This document shows positions 41,543-50,540 of a DNA stretch of 64,000 nucleotides, in pieces. The stretch is taken from assembly GCF_029338375.1 (NCBI RefSeq), contig NZ_CP119805.1, forward strand, positions 310,001-374,000, read 5' to 3'. The notes beneath the pieces were generated by a model that was given only the letters and a program-made list of their open reading frames with translations, searched no databases and was not told the origin of the DNA. Each line of letters opens with the position of its first letter. Position 1 is the stretch's first letter. The DNA is from Halorussus lipolyticus. GTDB taxonomy: Archaea; Halobacteriota; Halobacteria; Halobacteriales; Haladaptataceae. The translations under genes and the position numbers were made by a program.

Positions 41543-43639
41543 TCAACTCTCGTCGTCTGACTCTCCGGTTCCGGAGACTCGCACGCTGACCGCCGAGTGC
41601 TTGTATTCGGGAATCTTGGCCACCGGGTCGAGTTCGTCGCCGGTCAGCCGATTCACCAGCGGTTCGGCGAAGTGGAAGGTCAGAAACGCGGTCCCCGGTC
41701 GGACCGCAGGGGTCACGTCGGCGGTGGCCTCGACCCGCCCGCGGTCGTTCTCCACGACGACCACATCGCCCTCCTCGACGTTGCGCTCGGCGGCGTCGTC
41801 GGGGTGAATCTGAAGCGCGTCGTCGCTCCGGAGTCGCGTCAGAATCCCCGACCGGCGGGTCACGGCACCGCTGTTGAAGTGCGACAGAATTCGCCCGGTC
41901 GTCAGCACCAACTGGTCTTCGCCCACCTCGTCGGCCGGGTCAACGTCCTCGACCGGTTCCAGCGTTGCGCGCTTCGACCCGTCGCCGAACGTCTCGCGGT
42001 GCAGGATTTCGACGCCCGAGTCCGCATCTTCCGGGAAGGGCCACCGCTGGCTTCCCTCGCCGATTCCCTCGTAGCTCATCCCGGCGTAGAGCGGATTGAT
42101 GCGGGTCATCTCGGCGAAGACCTCGCTCGGCGCGCGGTCCTCGAAGCCCCCGGCGTCGGTCAATCTTGCCCCGAGTTCGCAGATGATGTCCAAGTCCCGG
42201 CGGGCCTCGCCGGGCGGCGCTGTGGCGGGTCGCATGCGCTGGACCTGCCGGTCGGTGTTCGTGACGGTCCCGGCCTTCTCGGCCCACGAACTCGCCGGGA
42301 GTACCACGTCGGCGTGCCGGACCGTCTCGGTCGGGAAGATGTCTTGCACGACCAGCAAATCGAGGTCGTCCAACTCTCGGGCCACCCGGTTGGCGTTTGG
42401 TTCGGTGGCCGCGATGTTCTCGCCGACGACGTAGGCCCCGCGAATCTCGTCGCCGAACCGATGGGTCATCTCGACCTCGGTCAGGCCCGGTTCTGCGGGT
42501 GGTTCGAATCCCCACTCGTCGGCGACCTCCTCGCGTGCCTCGGCGTCTGTCACGGCCCGATACCCCGGCAGAACGTCGGGGAGCGCGCCCACGTCGCCAG
42601 CGCCCTGCACGTTGTTCTTCCCTCGGAGGGGGTTGACGCCAGCGCCGCGCTTGCCGACGTTGCCCCCCAGAAGCGCCAGATTCAGCAGGGCGTGGACGTT
42701 GGCGGTCCCGCACCGGTGCTGGCTCATCCCCATCCCGGTGAACGCCGCAGACCGGTCGGCCTCGCCGTAGGCCCGCGCGGCGGACCGGAGGGCCGATTCT
42801 TCGACGCCGGCCTTTTCGGCGGCCGAATCGATGGCAATTCCGGCCAGCCAGTCCTCGAACTCGTCGAATCCCTCGACTCGTGCCTCGACGAACTCGTCGT
42901 CTACCAGTCCCTCCTCGACCAGCACTTTGCACATCGCGTTCAGCAGGGGGATGTCGTAGCCCGGTCGGAGCGCGAGGTGGTGGTCGGCGTGGCGAGTTGT
43001 CGCGTTCTCGCGGGGGTCGATGTGAATCAGGGTCGCGCCCTGCTTGACGGCGGGTGCGACGTAGGAACTGAAGATGATGGGGTGCTGTTCGGCGGGGTTC
43101 GCGCCCGCCACGAGGAGGGCGTCGGCCTCGGGCAGGTCCCGAATCGTGTTCGTCATCGCGCCGGTCCCGAACCGGTCGCTCATGGCGGCGACGGTCGAGG
43201 AGTGACAGAGCCGAGCGCAGTTGTCCACGTTGTTCGTCCCGAGTGCCCGCGCCAGTTTTTGGAGGAGGTAGTTCTCCTCGTTGGTACATCCCGACGAGGC
43301 GAAGAACGCCAGCGCCTCCTCGCCGTGAGCCTCCGAAATTCGGCGAACGCCCGACTCCACTCGATTGAGGGCCTCGTCCCACGAGGACGCCACGAGTTCG
43401 CCGTCTTCGCCGCGGACGAGCGGCCGGGTCAGTCGCTCGTCGTGGTCCACCACGTCGTAGGCCGCCACCCCCTTCGGACAGAGTTCGCCGCGCTGGTTCA
43501 CCGGTGCGCGCCACCCGACCGCTTTCCCGGTGTCCTCGCTGTACCGGACGCCACACCCGACGCCGCAGAACGGGCAGATGCTCTTTTGGTCGCCACTGCT
43601 TGTTCGGTCGTCCTCACTCGCTCGCTCGCCCCCACTCAT
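41543..43639 (-). CDS. formate dehydrogenase-type molybdopterin oxidoreductase, catalytic subunit
   Basis: About 698 residues. N-terminal 4Fe-4S ligands Cys22, Cys25, Cys29 and Cys54 (ICPFCGVGCGVRY, GELCPKG). The active-site loop NNVDNCARLCHSS places Cys145 at the selenocysteine position of E. coli FdhF, followed by His146. Molybdopterin-binding motifs include GMGMSQHRCGTANVHALLNLALLGG and LPASSWAEKAGTVTNTDRQVQRM, and the C-terminal domain has PYRVSH-like FLTFHFAEPLVNRLTGDELDPVAKIPEYK. It could oxidise formate or another small substrate with a ferredoxin-like partner. No electron-transfer subunit or fdhD gene is adjacent. ATG 43639 was chosen because it gives a normal N-terminus. Confidence 0.8.
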   Translation of the reverse strand: MSGGERASEDDRTSSGDQKSICPFCGVGCGVRYSEDTGKAVGWRAPVNQRGELCPKGVAAYDVVDHDERLTRPLVRGEDGELVASSWDEALNRVESGVRRISEAHGEEALAFFASSGCTNEENYLLQKLARALGTNNVDNCARLCHSSTVAAMSDRFGTGAMTNTIRDLPEADALLVAGANPAEQHPIIFSSYVAPAVKQGATLIHIDPRENATTRHADHHLALRPGYDIPLLNAMCKVLVEEGLVDDEFVEARVEGFDEFEDWLAGIAIDSAAEKAGVEESALRSAARAYGEADRSAAFTGMGMSQHRCGTANVHALLNLALLGGNVGKRGAGVNPLRGKNNVQGAGDVGALPDVLPGYRAVTDAEAREEVADEWGFEPPAEPGLTEVEMTHRFGDEIRGAYVVGENIAATEPNANRVARELDDLDLLVVQDIFPTETVRHADVVLPASSWAEKAGTVTNTDRQVQRMRPATAPPGEARRDLDIICELGARLTDAGGFEDRAPSEVFAEMTRINPLYAGMSYEGIGEGSQRWPFPEDADSGVEILHRETFGDGSKRATLEPVEDVDPADEVGEDQLVLTTGRILSHFNSGAVTRRSGILTRLRSDDALQIHPDDAAERNVEEGDVVVVENDRGRVEATADVTPAVRPGTAFLTFHFAEPLVNRLTGDELDPVAKIPEYKHSAVSVRVSGTGESDDES

Positions 43640-43750
43640 GACACCTCGTGCGACGCCGACTTGGTTATGCGTAACGGACCGCAAGCTCCGCTGAGAACTC
43701 CGCCGAGCCAGTGTCCGAACCCCAACAAGTATGCGGGAAGTAGATACCAG

Positions 43751-43759
43751 TAAATTTAT
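43751..43759 (+). promoter_or_regulatory. TATA box of the surface-protein gene
   Basis: TAAATTTAT lies 28-36 nt before the ATG at 43787, consistent with a leaderless transcript. Confidence 0.55.
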
Positions 43760-43786
43760 GCAAATGCGAAGATTGGATTTCGATTG

Positions 43787-46657
43787 ATGGACGTCCGAAC
43801 GCTCCTTATTGTCACTTTGCTCATTATCTCCTCGGTGGCACCGGCACTCGGTGTCACTCAGAGCTATCAGGACCCCGACCCGAACATCTCGGTCTCCGCG
43901 CCGAGCGAGGTGACGGTCGGCGAGCAGTTCACCATCCAAGTGGACGGCGCGAACTTCGGCGGGCGGGCAGGTAAGTACTCGACCATCTCGGTCTCGTTTC
44001 CGGGGCACGCGACCGACAGTCACGTCAACAGCATCTACACCGACCTCTCCTTCGAACTCACCAGAGAAGCGGGCGACACGATTTACGACAAGTACGGCGG
44101 CGAGATGACCGCCGACTACGCGCTCGCCGAGGCCGGCGTCGGCGGTTCTTCGGGTTGGGACGCCGGGTCCGACAACCAGTTATCGGTCACGGTCACGCCA
44201 CAGGAGACCGGCACCTTCGTCTTCTACACTCGGGTCACCCTGACCGACGACGAGAACCCCGACCGGAAGTTCAACGCGCCGGAGTACGGCGACACGACCG
44301 ACCAGCAGGGATTCGAAGTCGCCCGGTTCGAGGTCGATGTCCGGGCCAACGAGCGAACGCTGGAACTGGGCGTTCCCTCTGAGGGTGAGGTCCGGGCGAG
44401 TCCTCCGTACTCGACCTATCGAGACGGACAGATTCTCGACTACGAAGTCGGAACCGACGTGACCCTCGAAGCCCAACCCGACTCGGGCTACAAGTTCGAC
44501 CACTGGGAGGGCGACTACCCCTCGGGCGACCGAGACGAGAAACGAATCACGGTCGAGATGGACCAGAACCGCGGACTGATGCCGGTCTTCGTCGAGGACC
44601 CCACCGAGTACCTACTCGGTCTCGACGTGAAGGGGACCGAAGGCGAGGTCCATGTAGACCCGCCCTACGATACCGTCAGTAGCTACGTCGAAAAGCAGTA
44701 CGAGGAGGGGACGGACGTGACCCTCGAAGCCGACCCGAGAGACGGCTACAAGTTCGACCACTGGGAGGGCGACTACCCCTCGGGCGACCGAGACGACTCG
44801 ACCATCACGGTCGAGATGGACCGAGCCAAGTTGCTCAGGCCGGTGTTCGCCGAGGTGACACCCGAGTACGGTCTCGACGTGGACGTTCCCGGCCAGAAGG
44901 GCGAAGTCGAGATGAGTCCGCCCTACGACTCGTTCAGTAGCTACGTCTCCAAGAGCTACGAGGAGGGAACGGACGTGACCCTCGAAGCGACCCCTGCCGA
45001 GGGGTACAAGTTCGACTACTGGGAGGGCGATTACCCCTACGGGGAGGAAGACTCCCAATCGATTACGGTCGAGATGGACGAGGCCAAGTCGCTGACTCCC
45101 GTCTTCGCCGAGGTGACACCCGAGTACGGCCTCAACGTGGACGTTCCCGACGAGGGCGGCGAAGTCGAGATGAGTCCGCCCTACGACTCGTTCAGTAGCT
45201 ACGTCTCCAAGAGCTACGAGGAGGGAACGGACGTGACCCTCGAAGCGACCGCTTCGGACGACTACGAGTTCGACCACTGGAAGGGCGATTACCCCTACGG
45301 AGAGGAAGACTCCCGAACGATTACGGTCGAGATGGACGAGGCCAAGTCGCTGACCCCCGTCTTCGAAGAGGACATAACGCGGTACTCGCTCGACGCATCG
45401 GCATCGAGCGACCGCGGGGACGTCGAAATCAGTCCCTCCGGGCCGACCGGCGGCGAGGAGGGAACGTACAAAGAAGGGTCAGAGGTCACGCTCGAAGCGA
45501 TTCCCGCGGAGGGGTACGTCTTCGACCACTGGGAAGGTGACTACCCGGATGGGGAGCGCGACGAGCAGACGATTAGCGTCGAGATAGACGCCGACAAGTC
45601 GCTGGACCCGGTGTTCGCCGAGGAGAACGAGAAACCGATTCCGGAAATCGAGGCCAGTTCGCAGACGCCGACGATAGGCGAAACGGTGGAGTTCGACGCC
45701 GAGGACTCCGAAGACCCTGACGGTCGGATTCGAAGCTACACGTGGACGGTCAACGGCGACGACCCAAAGCGCGGCGAGGAGGTCTCCTACGAGTTCCCCG
45801 ACCCCGGCGAGTACTCGGTGAAACTCGTGGTCGAGGACGAAAGCGGTGACGCCGTGACGAAGCGATACAGCGTGACGGTTCGGGACCGACCCTCGGTCTC
45901 CATCCAGCGTGACGTGACGAAACCTAAGATCGGCCAGCACGTGCCCCTGACTGCGGTCTCGGACGACTCGGACGTCGAATTCGAGTGGGACACCGACGGA
46001 GACGGGGAGTTCGAGGAGTCGGGGTCGAAGGTTTCGCCCGCCTTCGAGGTCGGTGGCAAACACCGGGTTCGGGTCCGCGCAACCGACTCGAACGACGTCG
46101 CCAACACCGCGACGAGGATTATCAACGTCCAGAAGAACGCCAACTTCCAACTCAACTCCAACCGGGCGAACGTCGTGGCGACCGAGGAGTCCGCAATCGT
46201 CACGTTCACCGTCGCCAACATCGTCGAGAAGGAGAATCTGAACGCGAAACTCGAACTGGAACTGCCCGAGGAGGGCGTCTCGATAGCCGGCGTCGGTGGC
46301 GGGGAACTGGCGAGTCGCAAGTCCACGAAGTTCATCCAAGTCACGCCCGACGACGACGAGACCCTGCAGGTCCGCCTCCAGATTAACGAACCCGGAGAGT
46401 ACGAGATTCGTGGGCAAGCGGTCTACTACTTCGCCGGGCAGGACGACCGGCGCGAGCAGACGGTCGGTCCCGTCACCATCACCGCCCGCGAACCCGGTGC
46501 GACGACCACCGACGACCCCGACGACCCGGACGACCCTGACGACTCCGACGACCAATGGACCGAAACGACCGAAGGCGACACGCCCGGATTCGGCATCGCG
46601 CAGGCGGTCGTTGCGATGCTGGTCGTCGTCGGACTGTTCCGTCGGCGAGCGTCGTAG
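43787..46657 (+). CDS. PGF-CTERM surface protein with five InlB-type repeats and PKD-like domains
   Basis: About 956 residues. A Sec-type signal (MDVRTLLIVTLLIISSVAPALG) is followed by an Ig-like domain (to about 190), then five divergent InlB/Flg_new-type repeats of about 80 residues (about 195-610), each with TDVTLEA...GYKFDHWEGDYP...ITVEMD and a closing PVF. Two PKD-like domains follow (about 620-780), then a beta-rich domain, an Asp/Thr-rich spacer and the C-terminal sorting signal TPGFGIAQAVVAMLVVVGLFRRRAS, the PGF-CTERM tripartite form processed by archaeosortase A and lipid-linked. Repeats 3 and 4 are nearly identical at DNA level, spaced 258 bp. The role is probably adhesion or cell-envelope structure. 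Confidence 0.85.
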   Translation: MDVRTLLIVTLLIISSVAPALGVTQSYQDPDPNISVSAPSEVTVGEQFTIQVDGANFGGRAGKYSTISVSFPGHATDSHVNSIYTDLSFELTREAGDTIYDKYGGEMTADYALAEAGVGGSSGWDAGSDNQLSVTVTPQETGTFVFYTRVTLTDDENPDRKFNAPEYGDTTDQQGFEVARFEVDVRANERTLELGVPSEGEVRASPPYSTYRDGQILDYEVGTDVTLEAQPDSGYKFDHWEGDYPSGDRDEKRITVEMDQNRGLMPVFVEDPTEYLLGLDVKGTEGEVHVDPPYDTVSSYVEKQYEEGTDVTLEADPRDGYKFDHWEGDYPSGDRDDSTITVEMDRAKLLRPVFAEVTPEYGLDVDVPGQKGEVEMSPPYDSFSSYVSKSYEEGTDVTLEATPAEGYKFDYWEGDYPYGEEDSQSITVEMDEAKSLTPVFAEVTPEYGLNVDVPDEGGEVEMSPPYDSFSSYVSKSYEEGTDVTLEATASDDYEFDHWKGDYPYGEEDSRTITVEMDEAKSLTPVFEEDITRYSLDASASSDRGDVEISPSGPTGGEEGTYKEGSEVTLEAIPAEGYVFDHWEGDYPDGERDEQTISVEIDADKSLDPVFAEENEKPIPEIEASSQTPTIGETVEFDAEDSEDPDGRIRSYTWTVNGDDPKRGEEVSYEFPDPGEYSVKLVVEDESGDAVTKRYSVTVRDRPSVSIQRDVTKPKIGQHVPLTAVSDDSDVEFEWDTDGDGEFEESGSKVSPAFEVGGKHRVRVRATDSNDVANTATRIINVQKNANFQLNSNRANVVATEESAIVTFTVANIVEKENLNAKLELELPEEGVSIAGVGGGELASRKSTKFIQVTPDDDETLQVRLQINEPGEYEIRGQAVYYFAGQDDRREQTVGPVTITAREPGATTTDDPDDPDDPDDSDDQWTETTEGDTPGFGIAQAVVAMLVVVGLFRRRAS

Positions 46658-46727
46658 GGTCCCAGTTTCGGGTTCTCCGTTTCGATTCTCTCCGTTTCGG
46701 GTCTCGTCTCGGCTCTGCTCTCGATTT

Positions 46728-48233
46728 TCAACCCACGCCCGGCAGAACCGTCACCGAAAGCGCCAGCAGGACGCCGGTCGTCACGAACACGAACACGAGG
46801 TCTAGCACCGACCCGGCCCGGAGCATCTGGCCCCGAGTGACCTCGCCGGTGCCGAAGACGATGGCGTTCGGCGGGGTGGCGACTGGGAGCGCGAACCCGT
46901 AACTCGCGGCGACGGCGCTCGCAATCGGGAGGAGGACCGCGGCGTCCATTCCCGCGAGGGGGAACTCCCGACCGACCTCGATGAGGACCGGCGCGAGGAC
47001 GGCCGCGGTGGCGGTGTTCGACGCGAGTTCGCTGAACGCGACGGTCAGCGCGACGATGGCGGCCAGCAGGACGGCCAGCGGTGCGTCCCCGAACGCCGAC
47101 AGGACCTCGCCGGCGAGCCATTCGGTCGCACCGGTGTCCGACAGCGCGTCGGCCAGCGTCAATCCGCCGCCGAACAGCAGGAGCGTGCCCCAGTCGATGC
47201 CCTCCGCGTCCTCCCACTCGACGCCGCCCGCGAGAAAGAGGACCGGAATCGCCGAGAGGCCGACCACGACGAAGTAGAGGAGACCCTGATACTCGTTCTC
47301 TCGGCCGAACGCGAGTGCGTACCACTCGGGAGACAGCGCGTCCTCGAACAGAAATCCCAGTCCGCCCAGAAGCCAGAGGCCCGCGACGGCGACGAAGATG
47401 AGTGCGACGCGCCGGGCGGACCTGTCCAGCGGTCCGGCCTCGTCGGCCGACGCTCGGGCGGTTTCGCGGGCAGAGGACACGTCTACGTTCTCGGGCGGGT
47501 AGAGCCGAATCAGGAGGTACCACGCCAGCGGGAGGGTGACGGCGACCGTCGGGAGACCGACGACCAGCCACTCCGCGAAATCGACCTCGTAGCCCGCATC
47601 CGCCAGCAGGCCGACCACGATGGCGTTGGGCGGCGTGCCGATGAGCGTCCCGATGCCGCCGATGCTCCCGGCGTAGGCCACTCCCAGCAGGGTCGCGGTG
47701 TGCAGGTTCTCGACCGACTGATTCGCTGTCGCGTCGATTTGACGCACCACGCCGACCGAGATGGGGGCCATCAGCGCCACCGTCGCCGTGTTCGAGACGA
47801 GCATCGACAGCACCGCGGTCGGTACCATCACCCCGAGGACGACCCGACGAGGAGTCGTCCCGACCCGGCCCAGCAGTCGGAGCGCGACCCGGCGGTCCAG
47901 ACCGTGCTTCTGGAGCGCCACGGCGAGGACGAACGTGGCCAGAAACAGGAACACCACCGGGTCGGCGAACCCGGTCAGCGCCTGCCCAAGCGTCGGATAC
48001 ACCCCGAGCGCGACAAGCCAGACCGGAATCGTCAGCGAGGTCACGGCCAGCGGGAGCGCGCCGGTAATCCAGAGGCCGGACGCGAACGTCGCCGTGGCGA
48101 GCGCGTGCTGGCCGGCGGGCGACAGACCTGCCGGTGTCGGCGCACCAGCGACCGCGAGCGCCGCGGCCGAGACGCCGAGGACGACCGTCCAGTCCGGCGG
48201 ACGCGGCACCGTGGGAAGCGATTTCTCCGTCAT
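46728..48233 (-). CDS. DASS/SLC13-family anion transporter
   Basis: About 501 residues with twelve or so membrane helices. The duplicated family motifs are present: LVSNTATVALMAPISVGVV and LASNTATAAVLAPVLIEVG (SNT), followed by TPPNAIVVG and ATPPNAIVFG. These bind the substrate carboxylate and sodium. Substrates are typically dicarboxylates, sulfate, phosphate or tricarboxylates. ATG 48233 is chosen because the upstream frame crosses a tandem-repeat block. The 31-bp repeat array at 48328-48452 lies upstream. Confidence 0.88.
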   Translation of the reverse strand: MTEKSLPTVPRPPDWTVVLGVSAAALAVAGAPTPAGLSPAGQHALATATFASGLWITGALPLAVTSLTIPVWLVALGVYPTLGQALTGFADPVVFLFLATFVLAVALQKHGLDRRVALRLLGRVGTTPRRVVLGVMVPTAVLSMLVSNTATVALMAPISVGVVRQIDATANQSVENLHTATLLGVAYAGSIGGIGTLIGTPPNAIVVGLLADAGYEVDFAEWLVVGLPTVAVTLPLAWYLLIRLYPPENVDVSSARETARASADEAGPLDRSARRVALIFVAVAGLWLLGGLGFLFEDALSPEWYALAFGRENEYQGLLYFVVVGLSAIPVLFLAGGVEWEDAEGIDWGTLLLFGGGLTLADALSDTGATEWLAGEVLSAFGDAPLAVLLAAIVALTVAFSELASNTATAAVLAPVLIEVGREFPLAGMDAAVLLPIASAVAASYGFALPVATPPNAIVFGTGEVTRGQMLRAGSVLDLVFVFVTTGVLLALSVTVLPGVG

Positions 48234-48327
48234 GACGACATCCTGCGAGAGAACTACCGTACTCCCAGTTCGGCGCTCTCCGAGTAATGGTTTCTGGGCG
48301 ACACTTCGCCCGGAAGCCGCTCGGCCA

Positions 48328-48452
48328 AGTCGATATTCCGACTGGACGACGCTCGGACCCGCCGACGTTCCGACCGGACGACGCCAGACTCGCCGACGTT
48401 CCGACCGGACGACGCCAGACTCGCCGACGTTCCGACCGGGAGACGCTTCGTT
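48328..48452. repeat. 31-bp direct repeat array, about four copies
   Basis: Two perfect copies at 48360-48390 and 48391-48421 (starting CGCCGACGTTCCGACCGGAC, ending GACGCCAGACT), with degenerate copies on either side, about 48328-48359 and 48422-48452. There are no spacers, so it is not a CRISPR. It lies between the divergent DASS transporter (starts 48233) and SHOCT genes, in a gap (48234-48580) with no other gene, and may be a protein-binding array. The period is again about three helical turns. Confidence 0.65.
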
Positions 48453-48580
48453 CGGGAGCCACCGAAAGACAACTCCTTGCGTGTTAAACAAACAAAAACA
48501 TACTCTTACCAATGGAAAATATTTCTCGAACAGTACGTCCCGCAGACAGAACTTTACCCTCGCGCGTCGTCTTGGCGAGT

Positions 48581-48937
48581 ATGGCGACGAACGCACAACT
48601 CTCCCGAATTCTCATCGTCGCGGTGGCGCTCCTGCTGTTGCTCCCCGTCGTGACGATGCTGTTCGCGTGGCCGATGATGGGGATGGGGTGGTGGATGCAC
48701 GGCCCGGTCGAGGGCGGACCGGCCGGTCCCGGCGGGTTCGGCGGGGCCACGCCCACGTGGATGTTTGGCTTCTGGATAGTCGGTCTCTTGCTTATCGTCG
48801 GCGTCGGCTATCTCCTCTATCGGTCGGTGTCGAACGGGACCGGCGACCCCGCGCTCGAAGAACTCCGGCAGGCCTACGCTCGGGGGGACCTCTCGGACGA
48901 GGAGTTCGAGGAGCGACGACAGCGACTCCGGGAATAG
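48581..48937 (+). CDS. SHOCT-domain membrane protein
   Basis: About 118 residues. Two membrane helices (ILIVAVALLLLLPVVTMLFAW and FGFWIVGLLLIVGVGYLLY) flank a loop rich in Gly, Met and Trp (PMMGMGWWMHGPVEGGPAGP), and the C-terminus is a SHOCT domain: DPALEELRQAYARGDLSDEEFEERRQRLRE. SHOCT domains are short oligomerisation modules. The methionine/histidine-rich loop could bind metal. ATG 48581 is preferred over upstream ATG 48512 because the extra N-terminus is hydrophilic and unlike the family. Confidence 0.8.
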   Translation: MATNAQLSRILIVAVALLLLLPVVTMLFAWPMMGMGWWMHGPVEGGPAGPGGFGGATPTWMFGFWIVGLLLIVGVGYLLYRSVSNGTGDPALEELRQAYARGDLSDEEFEERRQRLRE

Positions 48938-49102
48938 CCGACTCGGCGACGCCGCCCGGCGCGCACCGATTTCGGGCGTCTTTCGGCCCCCACAGCGCGG
49001 CGTCTGCTCGCCGAATCGGTGACCGATTCTATCCGCGAGACTCGACGTAGTGTGACACCGCACACCAACGAAGTTCTCATTTTCGTTCGAACATTTCTCC
49101 AT

Positions 49103-49163
49103 TTCAGGTTATAGTATATAAAGAAAATATAAAATAATAAATAACAAAAATATAATTACAATC
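49103..49163 (+). promoter_or_regulatory. AT-rich promoter region of the Tat-exported protein gene
   Basis: About 60 bp contain almost only A and T, with TATATAAAG at 49115-49123 and several AAATA/AATAAATAA runs. Such a stretch is unusual in this high-GC genome and suggests a strong or regulated promoter, or foreign origin. Confidence 0.5.
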
Positions 49164-49164
49164 T

Positions 49165-50034
49165 ATGGAGAGAAGAAAGTTCCTCCAGAGTGCTGGTGTA
49201 GGAATCGCAAGCGTCCTCGGTGCCGGTGCCGCGAGTGCCAGCGAGGACGCCGACGGACCGATTCGAGTCGAAGGCGTTCGGATTCACCGATTCACCCCCG
49301 CGGGAGACGACACCTTCGACTACGAAGAACAGTTCCGGAGCGGTCGGCTCAGGGCCAAGTTCGGGACTGAAACGGTGACGGTTGACGAGGCGACCGTCAC
49401 CCGCGAACAGCTTCCCGAGGACTACCGGGACCGCAAGGGTCGATTCCAAGTCACCCAGCCCGATACGGCAGTTCTGGGCCACATGTCGGAGTTCGTCGCT
49501 CAGGAGTCCGGGTCGAGCGGTGACGTGGGGACCCAGACCCACGACCTGCCGGAGTACTGCTACAAGAACGCCGACGTCGCCGAACGGACGGGACCGATAA
49601 ACGTCGCGTGGGAAGTGAACAAGTCGGCCAGCGAGATTCGAAGTGCCATGCGCGACAACGTTAGCTGGTGGGACGGCGAGTGCTGGTGTGCCGACCTCCC
49701 GAGTTTCGACCGATACACGGTCATCGACGGAAGCGCGGCCAAGAACGACAGCGGCGTCGCCAAGTCGGTCGGGACCCACCTCACCGGAAGCCAGTGGCAC
49801 GCTCGGCTCTGGAACATGCCGGACGGCCGAGTCGTCGCGCAGGCTCACTACGACGTTCAGGACCACGGCACGATAATCCTCGACCCGGACTACCGATTCA
49901 AGGAGTCGCGCCAGACCGTCGCGGACACGTGGACCGACGCGCTCGACTACTCCGAGAACATCTACTATCAGGGTAACGGTAGCGGTTACACCTGTGACGA
50001 CTCCTCGGACGGGTACGTCTCGAAGATTATCTGA
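49165..50034 (+). CDS. Tat-exported protein with a possible LssY_C-like domain
   Basis: The 289-residue protein starts with a clear twin-arginine signal, MERRKFLQSAGVGIASVLGA. Residues 135-250 (ERTGPINVAWEVNKSASEIRS, then SQWHARLWNMPDGRVVAQAHYDV) resemble the LssY C-terminal domain, where hhlRlW and GaahyD-like segments occur. The centre has a tryptophan/cysteine cluster (SWWDGECWCADLPSF) which could form disulfides outside the cell. The function is unknown. It follows a 60-bp almost pure A/T stretch (49103-49163) with a TATATAAAG box, suggesting a strong promoter. Confidence 0.65.
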   Translation: MERRKFLQSAGVGIASVLGAGAASASEDADGPIRVEGVRIHRFTPAGDDTFDYEEQFRSGRLRAKFGTETVTVDEATVTREQLPEDYRDRKGRFQVTQPDTAVLGHMSEFVAQESGSSGDVGTQTHDLPEYCYKNADVAERTGPINVAWEVNKSASEIRSAMRDNVSWWDGECWCADLPSFDRYTVIDGSAAKNDSGVAKSVGTHLTGSQWHARLWNMPDGRVVAQAHYDVQDHGTIILDPDYRFKESRQTVADTWTDALDYSENIYYQGNGSGYTCDDSSDGYVSKII

Positions 50035-50085
50035 CCCGACGTTGAAGTAGGCTTCCCCCGAACCATCCTTTCAGGTCCTCATTCG

Positions 50086-50484
50086 ATGAACCCAGAACTC
50101 AGAGATGCGCTGTCGTACGGCGTGGTCGCTTACGCCGGACTGGTCGGGCTATACGTCGTCTTGGTGGCCGCCAGTAGCGTCCTCGCCGGCGAACTGACTC
50201 GCTCGCAGTGGCCTACCGCGACCTACCTCCTCGCCGGTGCGTGCGTACTGTTCGTCGCGGCGTGGACCGGGGCGAACGGTCTATCGGCGTCTACCGCGGT
50301 CGGTGTCGGCCTCGCTCCGGTCGCGGCCGTGTTGACCGCGGGGGCCGTCGCCGTGTCGGTTGACCAACTCGGCGACCCGATACATCCCGGTTTCCTCGCG
50401 TTCTTCCTCGCGGGAACGTTCGTCCTCGGGCAAGTTGTCGCCCTCGTCGGCTACGGACTCGGCTCCGTTCTCGCCAGTGCGTGA
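50086..50484 (+). CDS. small four-helix membrane protein
   Basis: The 132-residue protein is nearly all hydrophobic: four segments (VVAYAGLVGLYVVLVAASSVL, TYLLAGACVLFVAAWTGANG, VGVGLAPVAAVLTAGAVAVSV, LAFFLAGTFVLGQVVALVGYG). No catalytic or binding motif is seen. It follows the Tat-exported protein gene by 51 nt on the same strand, so the two might be co-transcribed. Unknown function. Confidence 0.6.
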   Translation: MNPELRDALSYGVVAYAGLVGLYVVLVAASSVLAGELTRSQWPTATYLLAGACVLFVAAWTGANGLSASTAVGVGLAPVAAVLTAGAVAVSVDQLGDPIHPGFLAFFLAGTFVLGQVVALVGYGLGSVLASA

Positions 50485-50540
50485 GGAGATTGCGTCGTCC
50501 GTGGTCGGCCTCCGCTCGTTCGGCGACCACGAATTACGTC

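Noticed and set aside
41597..43753. 718-codon plus-strand frame opposite the molybdoenzyme gene
   Set aside because: The minus-strand protein has all iron-sulfur and active-site residues; the plus frame is an antisense shadow.
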